Assembly (NCBI GenBank): GCA_017435665.1
Contig: JAFSEP010000061.1
Coordinates: forward strand, 1 to 64,000
From: Clostridia bacterium
GTDB taxonomy: Bacteria > Bacillota > Clostridia > Oscillospirales > Acutalibacteraceae
Reading direction: 5' to 3'
Length of the DNA stretch: 64,000 nucleotides
Shown: positions 54,235 to 62,455 of the stretch, piece after piece
Layout of the letters: each line of letters starts with the position of its first letter
How positions within the stretch are numbered: position 1 is the stretch's first letter
Position numbers and translations under genes: made by a program
Notes under the pieces: generated by a model
The model's input: only the letters and a program-made list of their open reading frames with translations
The model's database searches: none
What the model was told of the DNA's origin: nothing

Positions 54235-55245
54235 TTACTTGCAAATCTTTGCCTTTATCATCCTTGCCCTGAGGATATCTCTTTCATTGACAGTCAGGTT
54301 CTTACCTGTTGAAGCATTGATTGTTGCCGGCTGCATATCAATCATCAGCTCGTCAATGCTCTGTATATCCACATCCAGAATACCGCAGGCACCGCCTAAT
54401 CTCACAAGAGAAACAAGCTCCATAAACTCTCTGCAGTTAATCATATGAGCTGTCTGCAGAATACCGTAAGACCTCCAGATTTTGTCAATGTATCTGTCAT
54501 CCTTTATAACAAGCTCCCTTGACTGTCTTTCCTGAGCCACAAGCTGCATGGCTATGGCGCTGAGATTGCTCAAGGCTGATTTTTCGCTGATACCGAGTGT
54601 TACCTGATTGCTCAGCTGATATATATCGGCAATGGGTGTTGCGCCCTTTGTATAATAGCTTTTCAGCGTCAGACCCAGCTTTGAGACCGTTGAAGCAAGT
54701 CTTGACATATTTCCCGTTGCAGACAAAGCAGGCAGATGAAGCATAACCGAGGCTCTCATACCCGTTCCGAGATTTGACGGACTCTGTGTAAGATAGCCGA
54801 TTTTTTCATCGAAGGCATAGTCTGCATTGTTGTCTATAACGCTGTCAAGACTGCTGATTACTTCATAGGTTCTGTCAAAATCAAGACCCGAGGAAATAAC
54901 CTGAAGTCTGATATGATCCTCCTCGCAAAGCATAATGCTGATTGCCTCGTCCTCACTCAGAAGCAAGCCCCTGCCCTCGCTGTCCGAAGCGAATTCAGGG
55001 CTGATAAGATACCTTTCGGCGAGGGAAACAACCTGATAATTGGTCAGGCTGTCCGTTTCAACATAGCTCAGCTGAAACTCGTTTTCGCCTAAAATTATAT
55101 CCCTGATTATATTATTGACCTGTTCACGCTCATTTTTTCCGAGCCTTGCAGGAAAAGGAAATTCATCCAGATTTCTCACAAGCCTTATTCTCGTGTTAAG
55201 AACAACGTCATTTTCCTTACCTTTATTTTCATACCACTTTGACAA
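54235..55245 (-). CDS. mcsB: Protein-arginine kinase McsB
   Basis: The 336-residue protein starts MSKWYENKGKENDVVLNTRIRLVRNLDEFPFP. It has the phosphagen-kinase catalytic domain with NLGTGMRASVMLHLPAL and a C-terminal nucleotide-binding part (RARMIKAKICK end). McsB phosphorylates arginines on damaged proteins and marks them for ClpCP. It is slightly shorter than the common length of about 350 residues. It lies between mcsA (44 bp upstream) and clpC. Confidence 0.95.
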   Translation of the reverse strand: MSKWYENKGKENDVVLNTRIRLVRNLDEFPFPARLGKNEREQVNNIIRDIILGENEFQLSYVETDSLTNYQVVSLAERYLISPEFASDSEGRGLLLSEDEAISIMLCEEDHIRLQVISSGLDFDRTYEVISSLDSVIDNNADYAFDEKIGYLTQSPSNLGTGMRASVMLHLPALSATGNMSRLASTVSKLGLTLKSYYTKGATPIADIYQLSNQVTLGISEKSALSNLSAIAMQLVAQERQSRELVIKDDRYIDKIWRSYGILQTAHMINCREFMELVSLVRLGGACGILDVDIQSIDELMIDMQPATINASTGKNLTVNERDILRARMIKAKICK

Positions 55246-55288
55246 TTTATTTACTCTCCTTCAGGGTTTATACGGTTTATCCGTCCGT

Positions 55289-55783
55289 TTATACATCAAG
55301 CTGTTTTATTCTGTCTCTGAGAATTGCGGCCTCTTCAAAATTCTGCTGTTCAACCGCCTTCTGCATATCACGATTAAGCTTTTCGATAATTTCTTCCTTT
55401 GTGGGTTGCTTCTTTCTGTTTGGGTTTGCGGGAATTTTACCCAGATGGCTTGCCTTTCCGTGTATGCGCTGTATGGAAGGCAGCAGCTTATCATAGAACT
55501 TTCTGTAACAATCCGCACAGCCTACCCTGCCTGATTTAACAATGTCGTTAAAAGAGCAGCCGCACTTCTCGCATCTGTCTGTTTTATCAGCAAGCTGTAA
55601 GGTGTTATCTCCGAAGAAGTTGGAAAACAGCTCACTGAGATTAAGGCTGAAATCACCGAAAATATCATCATAGCCAAGGCTTCGGGCACATTCGTTACAA
55701 AAATGGTACTGATTTGCCTGACCGTTTTCCACCTGCTTGATATGGGTGGTTGCCTCTCTTTTTCCGCAATTTTCACAAAGCAT
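55289..55783 (-). CDS. mcsA: McsA, activator of McsB
   Basis: The start MLCENCGKREATTHI at 55783 is preferred because GGAAGGA is about 9 nt upstream, whereas the ATG at 55792 is too close. The 164-residue protein has four CxxC pairs (CENC, CNEC, CEKC, CADC) that bind zinc and a C-terminal UVR motif (EKLNRDMQKAVEQQNFEEAAILRDRIKQL). It stimulates the McsB kinase. It is the first gene of the mcsA-mcsB-clpC group. I see no CtsR or CIRCE operator upstream. Confidence 0.93.
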   Translation of the reverse strand: MLCENCGKREATTHIKQVENGQANQYHFCNECARSLGYDDIFGDFSLNLSELFSNFFGDNTLQLADKTDRCEKCGCSFNDIVKSGRVGCADCYRKFYDKLLPSIQRIHGKASHLGKIPANPNRKKQPTKEEIIEKLNRDMQKAVEQQNFEEAAILRDRIKQLDV

Positions 55784-55855
55784 TTTTCTCATTCCTTCCG
55801 TTTACGTTGTCTTATACGTATCTGGGTTTTATTATACTACAAGTAAAAGCTTTTT

Positions 55856-56014
55856 TCAATCTGTTTTTTCATCTGTTAATTCATTTTCATCAATTATTGC
55901 ATTATCCTCCCCCGCATCTCCCAAATCATATTTCTGACCGAGAAACAAGGGGGAAGAAAACAAATCAAAATTATCAATATTCTTTTTCTTGCCGTCAAAG
56001 GAATAAATCTTCAT
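55856..56014 (-). CDS. Possible 52-residue protein upstream of mcsA
   Basis: An ATG at 56014 opens a frame of 52 codons ending TGA, with AAAGGT about 10 nt upstream. The product (KIYSFDGKKKNIDNFDLFSSPLFLGQKYDLGDAGEDNAIIDENEL...) is acidic at the C-terminus with no membrane segment. It lies on the same strand as mcsA, 72 bp upstream. The balanced codon use suggests a real gene, but no family is recognised. Confidence 0.45.
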   Translation of the reverse strand: MKIYSFDGKKKNIDNFDLFSSPLFLGQKYDLGDAGEDNAIIDENELTDEKTD

Positions 56015-56148
56015 AATTACCAGACCTTTTTTCATTTTTGTGTTACATATAGTTTATGTTTCTGCTTTTGTGTTTATTCGTTTTCTTTCACCCTTTCCGT
56101 GTTTAAACATAATATGTTTATGAAAGCGAAAGAAAGGAGGAAACGCAA

Positions 56149-56307
56149 ATGTGTAACGGTTTATTCGGTGGCGGCAATTGCTGCACATGGATTATCATTC
56201 TTCTCGTTCTCATTCTTTTATGCAACAATGACGGCAGCATCTTCGGTGGCTGCAATACTTGCGGACGTGACGACAGAAACAACGGCTGCGGCTGCGGTTG
56301 CTTATAA
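56149..56307 (+). CDS. Tiny Cys/Gly-rich membrane peptide
   Basis: An ATG preceded by AAAGGAGG (8 nt) opens 52 codons. The peptide has one hydrophobic helix (TWIIILLVLILL, about 13-24), flanked by a Cys-Cys motif and a C-terminal half of Gly, Asn, Asp and many Cys (FGGCNTCGRDDRNNGCGCGC). It recalls the small YjcZ/CotX-like spore or envelope peptides of Firmicutes, but I cannot assign it. A hairpin follows at 56332. Confidence 0.7.
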   Translation: MCNGLFGGGNCCTWIIILLVLILLCNNDGSIFGGCNTCGRDDRNNGCGCGCL

Positions 56308-56331
56308 TTAAGTAAGTAAAAAAAATCAATG

Positions 56332-56358
56332 CGGTCGGTACCAAAAGGTGCCGACCGT
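56332..56358 (+). terminator. Stem-loop after the Cys/Gly-rich peptide gene
   Basis: CGGTCGGTACC pairs with GGTGCCGACCG around AAAA, with a G-T wobble. The T-run is interrupted (TTGTTGAGG), so termination may be partial. Confidence 0.65.
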
Positions 56359-56440
56359 TGTTGAGGTTTATTAAGTTTTTACTGATTTGTCTGACAGTCC
56401 CCCGGATAAATTCTGTTAAGACTGAAAGAATACGGGTGTC

Positions 56441-56962
56441 TTACACCAATCCGTGTTGAAAAATATACCAATTATCACATAATTTTGTATAGTCGGATAA
56501 ATCTTGTTCTGAATACATAATTCCAACATCTATATCTATTTTAGGTACCCTGTAAGCAAACCTAAGCTGAGGATATTCGCCATTTATTTCAGGTGCTGAA
56601 ATCCGCAAAGTTGAGTCTAAAAAATCTCGTTCTTCCATTATTTTGAAACATTCCAGAATTAAATTCTTATCCATATTTTGCGGAACGTATTTTGCTGTCT
56701 CATTTTCACTGTCATAAACTATTATACCAATGTCCTCCCCATATAATTGTTCAGCAATCGAAATAAATATTTCTTGATTTTGTGAAAACATTTCAGCAAA
56801 TGTACTTCTTAAATCTGCTACTTCGTCGATTAAATAATAGTAAGAAGCATAAGGATCTACCCTTGTCTTATTTGCCTTATGTTCGATGGCAAAAAAAGCA
56901 ACAACACTTGATAAAAATACAGAAGCAATTATAACCATTGATAAAACAATCTTTTTCTTCAT
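56441..56962 (-). CDS. Hypothetical membrane-anchored protein
   Basis: The 173-residue protein has GGAGG before the ATG. An N-terminal membrane segment or uncleaved signal (KKKIVLSMVIIASVFLSSVVAFFAI) is followed by an extracellular domain of mixed alpha/beta character (YYYLIDEVADLRSTFAEMFSQNQEIF; IGIIVYDSENETAKYV). No lipobox or known family is recognised. It lies upstream on the minus strand of the convergent small peptide gene. Confidence 0.65.
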   Translation of the reverse strand: MKKKIVLSMVIIASVFLSSVVAFFAIEHKANKTRVDPYASYYYLIDEVADLRSTFAEMFSQNQEIFISIAEQLYGEDIGIIVYDSENETAKYVPQNMDKNLILECFKIMEERDFLDSTLRISAPEINGEYPQLRFAYRVPKIDIDVGIMYSEQDLSDYTKLCDNWYIFQHGLV

Positions 56963-57032
56963 ATTCTACCTCCTTGAACTTCGTCAAAAATGAATGCGAG
57001 CATTACTAAAGTCAAATAACATCTTCTCAAAA

Positions 57033-57326
57033 CTAATACTGAACTCCGTTATAGTATTCAGCCTCTTTTATCCTTTTCTTTTCAAAACAGAGAAATTCGT
57101 CCTCTGTGTATCCGTGCATAGCAAACACTTCTCTTACCGTCTGAACACTATCCTTTTCAATTCTGTTAAGAAAATGAATATAACACAAAATCAAGTTGTT
57201 TAATGTTACTGCCGAAAACTCAGGATCTTCTTCTGAATCCTCCATAATATCATCAATATATTGACCTATTGAATAATCTAAAAAATTTAATAAGTATTCA
57301 GTTTTATCGTCTTTTTCAAAGCTCAT
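57033..57326 (-). CDS. Hypothetical acidic protein
   Basis: The start MSFEKDDKTEY at 57326 has AAGGAGG 6 nt upstream; a longer frame from 57350 has none. The 97-residue protein is acidic and helical (LLNFLDYSIGQYIDDIMEDSEEDPEF; LNNLILCYIHFLNRIEK; REVFAMHGYTEDEFLCFEKKRI). It has no signal or membrane segment. The function is unknown. Downstream lies the membrane-anchored hypothetical protein gene on the same strand. Confidence 0.65.
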   Translation of the reverse strand: MSFEKDDKTEYLLNFLDYSIGQYIDDIMEDSEEDPEFSAVTLNNLILCYIHFLNRIEKDSVQTVREVFAMHGYTEDEFLCFEKKRIKEAEYYNGVQY

Positions 57327-57486
57327 ATTTTGCCTCCTTATACATAACACAAACCTGTTGCTGAAATCCGGAAAAAACTGCTCGGACTTTCGGCTTTCAA
57401 TATACCACTTTCATTTTATGTTGTCAACACCAGTCAACTACGCAAACAACATATTGACACACACCTTGATTAAATGATAGAATAAC

Positions 57487-57765
57487 TAAGATAGCGGCAG
57501 TCGAAACAGTAAGGTTTAACACGGACCATTTCCGCCATATCTGCGTTAAAAGTCTTGCCAATACGCAAGTATTGGCTTCACCTTTTGCCTTGATATGACA
57601 AAAATATCCTCGTGTTAAACTTCGAAGAACCTGAAATACCCAAGTTTGCGGATATTCGGGGTTTTCTTCGACGAAGGAATACTTGCGTATTTTGAGGAGA
57701 AAAAGCCTCGAAGATGCGTGAAATTGCGGCATTTCAGGCTTACCGTTTCGACTGCCGCTATCTTA
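57487..57765. mobile_element. MITE-like element with 27-bp terminal inverted repeats
   Basis: The ends (57487-57513 and 57739-57765) are inverted copies matching at 26 of 27 bases, beginning TAAGATAGCGGCAGTCG. Inside, TTTAACACG near 57516 pairs with CGTGTTAAA near 57612, and CCTGAAAT (57630) pairs with ATTTCAGG (57738). The whole 279 bp can therefore form an outer stem with two arms. It contains CCAATAC-GCAA-GTATTGG. No coding frame or clear target-site duplication is seen. It occupies most of the 468-bp gap before the gene at 57795. Confidence 0.75.
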
Positions 57766-57794
57766 ACCGATAAATATATAAGAAGGTTTACCAA

Positions 57795-59504
57795 ATGAAG
57801 AATACAAACGAAAGCTACGGTCTTGAAAAGCAAAGTAATGCTTTGAGTGCCGATATCCGTGAAAAACGGAAAAAATATAAACGCCAGAGGAAAATCAAAG
57901 CAGGCAGTATCATCATTGCCTCGGTTGCAGTTGTGATTGTCATCGCACTTCTCATCGTGACCTTTATGAAAACAGAGGTTAAGGATGAAATCCTTATTGA
58001 AGCAGGAAGCGAAATGGTTCAGGCTTCGGATTTCTTTGAAAATCCCGAAGAAATCAATGCTCAGTTCTTTATGTATGATGAGGTCGATACACGCATTCCG
58101 GGCACATATAAATTAAGGATAAGAAACGGTGTTATTATATATAATGTAAAGCTGACCGTAAAAGACACCGTTGCACCGCAGGGTGAAATAAAAGCTATCG
58201 GTATGAAGCAGGGCGACACACTCGCAACCCCCGATGCTTTTGTTAAAAGCATAACCGATGAAACCGAAGTCAAGGTAAGCTTTAAAAATAACGTGGCCTT
58301 TACTCAGCCCGGCGATACAGACGTGGTTATCGTTCTCACCGATGCAGGCGGCAATCAGACGGAATATACCACAAGGCTTACCGTCTATCCCGACACGGTG
58401 AAGCCCTCCCTTGAGCTTGAAGCAGGTGCAGAGAGCATCACCGTTTCCGACTTCCTTGCAGACGGTGTTGAAGCCGGTGAAAACGATAAAATTCTCACAG
58501 CAGAAGCTGACATCAACCTCAAAAAGGTAGGTAAAACCGATCTGCAGATTCTGTTCGGTGACACGGTCTACACCGTCACGCTGAAAATCAAAGACACGAA
58601 GAAGCCCACAGCATACATCATAAACAAGGAAACCTATCAGGGCAAGGAAATACCTGCAAGCGACTTTGTGAGAACGGTTTACGACGAAACTCAGGTAGAA
58701 ATCAGCTACAAAAAAGAGCCTGATTTCAAGAAATCAGGAACGCAGAGTGTAACTATTATTCTCAAGGATGAGGGCGGAAACGAAAGCGAATACAAGGCTA
58801 CCCTCTATGTCAACAAGGACACGGTGGCTCCCACCATAACCGCATATGACCGCACGGTATACATCGGCGACAACATAAGATTCACTCAGGATGTAACAGT
58901 CAAGGATAACAATGACGAGAATATCGAAATCAAGGTTGACATCGGCGATTTCGACAAAGCCAAGACAGGCAGATACCCCATAACCTTTTCTGCAAAGGAC
59001 AGTTCGGGGAACAAGGCTAAAAAGACTGTATACTTTACCGTAGAAGAAAAGGTAAGCGAAAAGGTAAGTCAGGGCGTTATAGACTCCGCTTTCGTGAAGC
59101 TGTATGACAGAATAATTGACGACGGTATGACGCAGACGGAAAAAGCACGTGCCATATATGATTATATCCGAGAAAACATTGCATACACAGGCACATCGGA
59201 CAAGACTGATTCCGAGCAGGAGGCTTACCGAGGTATCACCGCAAAGGGAGGCGACAGCTTCACCTACTACTCGGTTGCACGCAAGCTTCTTACTATGGCA
59301 GATATAGATAACAAGGGCGCAGAAAGGGTCAACAGCCATACCTCACACTATTGGAATCTTGTTAAGATTGACGGCAGCTGGTATCACTTTGACGCCTGCC
59401 CCCACTACAAGGACTATCCCCTTGACAGCTTTCTTCTGACAGATGAGGAAGTCAGGGAATACTCGGAAAAAACCAACGGTTATTATGATTATAAAACAGA
59501 TTAA
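57795..59504 (+). CDS. Membrane-anchored Ig-like protein with degenerate transglutaminase domain
   Basis: The 569-residue protein has AGAAGG before the ATG. A basic cytoplasmic N-terminus and one membrane segment (IIIASVAVVIVIALLIVTFM, about 38-57) are followed by four to five Ig/cadherin-like repeats (VKDTVAPQGEIKAIGMKQGD; DTKKPTAYIINKETYQGKEI; DTVAPTITAYDRTVYIGDNI). The C-terminus is a transglutaminase-like fold (about 430-560) with YDYIRENIAYTG, SHYWNLVKIDGSWYHFD. The usual catalytic motif GDCFTYYA reads GDSFTYYS here, so the Cys is Ser488 (AGC at 59256-59258), while His and Asp are kept. It may be a binding-only or altered enzyme at the cell surface. Confidence 0.85.
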   Translation: MKNTNESYGLEKQSNALSADIREKRKKYKRQRKIKAGSIIIASVAVVIVIALLIVTFMKTEVKDEILIEAGSEMVQASDFFENPEEINAQFFMYDEVDTRIPGTYKLRIRNGVIIYNVKLTVKDTVAPQGEIKAIGMKQGDTLATPDAFVKSITDETEVKVSFKNNVAFTQPGDTDVVIVLTDAGGNQTEYTTRLTVYPDTVKPSLELEAGAESITVSDFLADGVEAGENDKILTAEADINLKKVGKTDLQILFGDTVYTVTLKIKDTKKPTAYIINKETYQGKEIPASDFVRTVYDETQVEISYKKEPDFKKSGTQSVTIILKDEGGNESEYKATLYVNKDTVAPTITAYDRTVYIGDNIRFTQDVTVKDNNDENIEIKVDIGDFDKAKTGRYPITFSAKDSSGNKAKKTVYFTVEEKVSEKVSQGVIDSAFVKLYDRIIDDGMTQTEKARAIYDYIRENIAYTGTSDKTDSEQEAYRGITAKGGDSFTYYSVARKLLTMADIDNKGAERVNSHTSHYWNLVKIDGSWYHFDACPHYKDYPLDSFLLTDEEVREYSEKTNGYYDYKTD

Positions 59505-59518
59505 TATACTGAGACAAG

Positions 59519-59550
59519 AACACCCTGTGCAGGCTGATGCACAGGGTGTT
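59519..59550. terminator. Terminator between convergent genes
   Basis: AACACCCTGTGCA pairs with TGCACAGGGTGTT around GGCTGA, followed by GTTATGTTT. Confidence 0.8.
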
Positions 59551-59575
59551 GTTATGTTTGCTGTGTGTAAGAGCG

Positions 59576-61033
59576 TTAATTCTTTATATCATAGGTTTTC
59601 GACATTTTGCTCAAGGCCTCTTCTCTTGTGATTTTACCCGTATTGCAGTCAATCATAAGCTGAACGTCCTTGTCTTTAAGGTCATAGAACAGCCAGGCAA
59701 CGTATGCCAACAGACCGCCTATGGCAGGGATAAGCATAAATATAAGCCAGAGCACGTTCAGAGCGTGGGGTGTCTGTGTTATTCCGCTTTGTTCAAGCTC
59801 CTGGAACGAGCTTACCTCAACCGTTTTCCAGCCGACTGATTCAATGCCGAGAATGAACAGTCCGAGAGCTCCCGAAATAGAGCCGGTCAGCTTTGCCATA
59901 AAGGTCTGCACCGCAAAGGTTATACCCTTTGCCTCAGTACCGCTTTTGAAACGTCCGTATTCAGCGCAGTCAGGTGTAAACATAAACATTTCAAGGGATA
60001 TAACAGCCAGAGGAACAGAACGGATAGTAAACATAATAATATAAACCACCACGTTGCCGTAGCCTATAAGCCACGTGATAACGCTGAGTATAACATAAAG
60101 CAGCAGGCATATACGGTTAACCTTCATCTTATCAAATCTCTGTATAAGCTTGGGCAGCAGCAGAGCTATAATAAGCTGAGGCACCGTTCCGATAGCACCG
60201 ACAAGTAAGGAGAACAGAGCGCTGTTAAAGAGATAATAAGATACGTAAAGCGTGAAGGCGTTACCGATATTAAGTGCGGAATAGAAGAAAATTCCCACAT
60301 AGTATATAAGCAGATATTTGTTTTTGAAAAGGTATGACATCATTCGTCTGATAGTGAAGGTTTCCTCTGCTTCGGCGTGATAGCGCTCCTTGAGCTTAAA
60401 GGAAGCAGGCATCATCAGAGCAAATGCCATAAGGCAGATTATCACCGATATAATGCCGTAGCCCAGGCCGACCTCTGCGCTGATGAAAACTGTTGTCAGG
60501 GTGGAGGTGATGCCGACGCCGATATAGGTTGCAATGCTCTTGTATGACTGAATAGCGTTTCTCTCATCTATGCTCTGGCTCATAGAGGTCAGTATGCCGA
60601 AGATGGGTACATCGCAGAGAGTGTAAGCTGTATCCCAAAGTATATATGCAACGGCAAACCACACCAGCTTAACCGTCTCAGATGTACCCTTGGGGATAAC
60701 GAAGGTCAGGATGGTCGCCAAGGGTATAAGTATTGTGGAAACACGTATCCATGGCAGATATTTCTTTCCGCTTTTGAATTTGATTGAGTCAAATATTGCT
60801 CCGAACAGCGTATCGTTCACAGCATCCCACACCTTTACCGCAAGCATAACCGTTGCCGATTTGGTAACATCAATATCCAGAAACAGCAGATATGTAGTCA
60901 GGCACACATTGAAAAGTGTGTAAATCATATTCTGCCCCGCAAAATATGAATAATAGCTGAATCTTTCGGCAGGCTTGGTTGACCAACCTTCTCCCGTGGG
61001 GAAAAGGCTCTTTACTTTTGAAATGATTTCCAT
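59576..61033 (-). CDS. GPH-family sodium:sugar symporter-like transporter
   Basis: The 485-residue protein has AAGGAG about 7 nt before the ATG. It has about twelve membrane helices, with family motifs FSYYSYFAGQNMIYTLFNVCLTTYLLF, KVWDAVNDTLFGAIFDSIKFKSGKKYLPWI, LCDVPIFGILTSMS and AVISLEMFMFTPDCAEYGRFKSGTEAKG. The GPH group imports glycosides and hexuronides with sodium or protons. The substrate is unknown; the GH2 and GH30 enzymes in the window are possible consumers but are not adjacent. Confidence 0.88.
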   Translation of the reverse strand: MEIISKVKSLFPTGEGWSTKPAERFSYYSYFAGQNMIYTLFNVCLTTYLLFLDIDVTKSATVMLAVKVWDAVNDTLFGAIFDSIKFKSGKKYLPWIRVSTILIPLATILTFVIPKGTSETVKLVWFAVAYILWDTAYTLCDVPIFGILTSMSQSIDERNAIQSYKSIATYIGVGITSTLTTVFISAEVGLGYGIISVIICLMAFALMMPASFKLKERYHAEAEETFTIRRMMSYLFKNKYLLIYYVGIFFYSALNIGNAFTLYVSYYLFNSALFSLLVGAIGTVPQLIIALLLPKLIQRFDKMKVNRICLLLYVILSVITWLIGYGNVVVYIIMFTIRSVPLAVISLEMFMFTPDCAEYGRFKSGTEAKGITFAVQTFMAKLTGSISGALGLFILGIESVGWKTVEVSSFQELEQSGITQTPHALNVLWLIFMLIPAIGGLLAYVAWLFYDLKDKDVQLMIDCNTGKITREEALSKMSKTYDIKN

Positions 61034-61088
61034 ATTTATGTCTCCTTGGTTTTATGGATTGATATGATATTATATAAAAATCCCTCAA

Positions 61089-62300
61089 TTATGATACGAT
61101 ATGTGTGTCCGGTCTGCGTTGGGACAAAAGGACAACCGTTTCCACGTGCGCTGTGTGCGGAAACATATCAACGGGCTGTATTTTTTTGCACTGATATCCG
61201 TTTTTCACAAGGTAAGCAAGATCTCTTGCCTGGGTTTCGGGGTTGCAGGAAATATAAACTATCTTCTTGGGTGCAAGCCTGACAACGCTTGAAAGGAAAT
61301 TTATATCGCTTCCTGCTCTTGGGGGATCCATAAAGACAACGTCTGCCTTCTCCCCTGCCTTCGCCATTTCAACCATAAACTTGCCCGCATCGTCATTATA
61401 GAAATAGATGTTCTTCATTTCATTGAGCTTTGCATTGACGATAGCGTCCTTTACGGCATCCTTATTAAGCTCAACGCCCACAACACTTCCTGCATTCTTG
61501 GCGGCTACCATACCGATAGTACCGATGCCGCAGTATGCATCAATTACGGTTTCGTCACCCTTCAGGTCAGCATATTCAATAGCTGTGTTGTAGAGCTTTT
61601 CCGTCTGCACGGGATTAATCTGATAAAAGGACTTTGCCGATATCTTGAATTTGCATCCGCAGAGGATATCGGTGATATAGCCTTTTCCGTAAAGTACCTT
61701 TTCGCTTTCACCGAGAACAAGGCTTGTGTTGGCATTGTTTATATTCTGCACTATGGTTGTGATTTCAGGGTGCTCTTCAAGAAGCTTTGAGATAAAGGCA
61801 TTCTTGTTTTTGAATACAGGAGTAGATGTGACAAGCACAACCATAATTTCACCCGTAGCAAAGCCTCTTTTAACCAGCACGTGACGGAGAAAGCCCGTCT
61901 TTCTGTCCTCGTTATAGGGAAGCATTTTAAAGTCACCCAGCATTTTTCTTATTGTTACGATTATTCTGTCTGCCTTTCTGTCCTCAAGACGGCAGTTATC
62001 AACGCAAACAATGTTGTGGCTTGATGACTGGTATACGCCTGAGATGATCTTTCCGCCTCTTGTCATACCGAAGGCCGCCTGCACCTTGTTTCTGTAATGC
62101 TCAGGCTGACGCATACCTATTATTTCTTCTATATGGCAAAATCTGCCCAGAAGCCTGATAGTCTTTGCCTGCTTGAAGCTCAACTGCTCGTCGTAGGTCA
62201 TATTCTGAAGCTGACAGCCTCCGCACTTTTTATAGTGAGGACAACCGTTGCCGAGACCCACCTTTTTTATTTTTTTACTGTCTTTATTGTTCTGTTTCAT
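61089..62300 (-). CDS. 23S rRNA (uracil-5-)-methyltransferase, RlmD/RlmCD type
   Basis: The start MKQNNKDSKKIKKVG at 62300 has AGAGGT upstream and avoids an unsupported extension to 62339. The 403-residue protein has the iron-sulfur cysteines CPHYKKCGGCQLQ. The SAM-binding part has VIDAYCGIGTIGMVAAK and VFMDPPRAG, and the catalytic Cys is in VYISCNPETQARDL. The N-terminal TRAM domain of many relatives is missing, giving a short form. It methylates U in 23S rRNA using SAM. Confidence 0.93.
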   Translation of the reverse strand: MKQNNKDSKKIKKVGLGNGCPHYKKCGGCQLQNMTYDEQLSFKQAKTIRLLGRFCHIEEIIGMRQPEHYRNKVQAAFGMTRGGKIISGVYQSSSHNIVCVDNCRLEDRKADRIIVTIRKMLGDFKMLPYNEDRKTGFLRHVLVKRGFATGEIMVVLVTSTPVFKNKNAFISKLLEEHPEITTIVQNINNANTSLVLGESEKVLYGKGYITDILCGCKFKISAKSFYQINPVQTEKLYNTAIEYADLKGDETVIDAYCGIGTIGMVAAKNAGSVVGVELNKDAVKDAIVNAKLNEMKNIYFYNDDAGKFMVEMAKAGEKADVVFMDPPRAGSDINFLSSVVRLAPKKIVYISCNPETQARDLAYLVKNGYQCKKIQPVDMFPHTAHVETVVLLSQRRPDTHIVS

Positions 62301-62455
62301 AGTAACCTCTGTTATTTTGATAAACCAATTATATAACAAAACAGCGCATACAACAAGTATGCTTTTGAAATTTTTTGTCCCATCACAAAGAAATAGCTTT
62401 ATTTTTACTGAAAACTGTTATATAATGTATTTACAAAACATTCGGAGGTAAAAAT

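Noticed and set aside
57424..57833. Minus-strand frames of 102 and 72 codons across the inverted-repeat element
   Set aside because: They are produced by the palindromic element, have no ribosome site and overlap the start of a supported gene.
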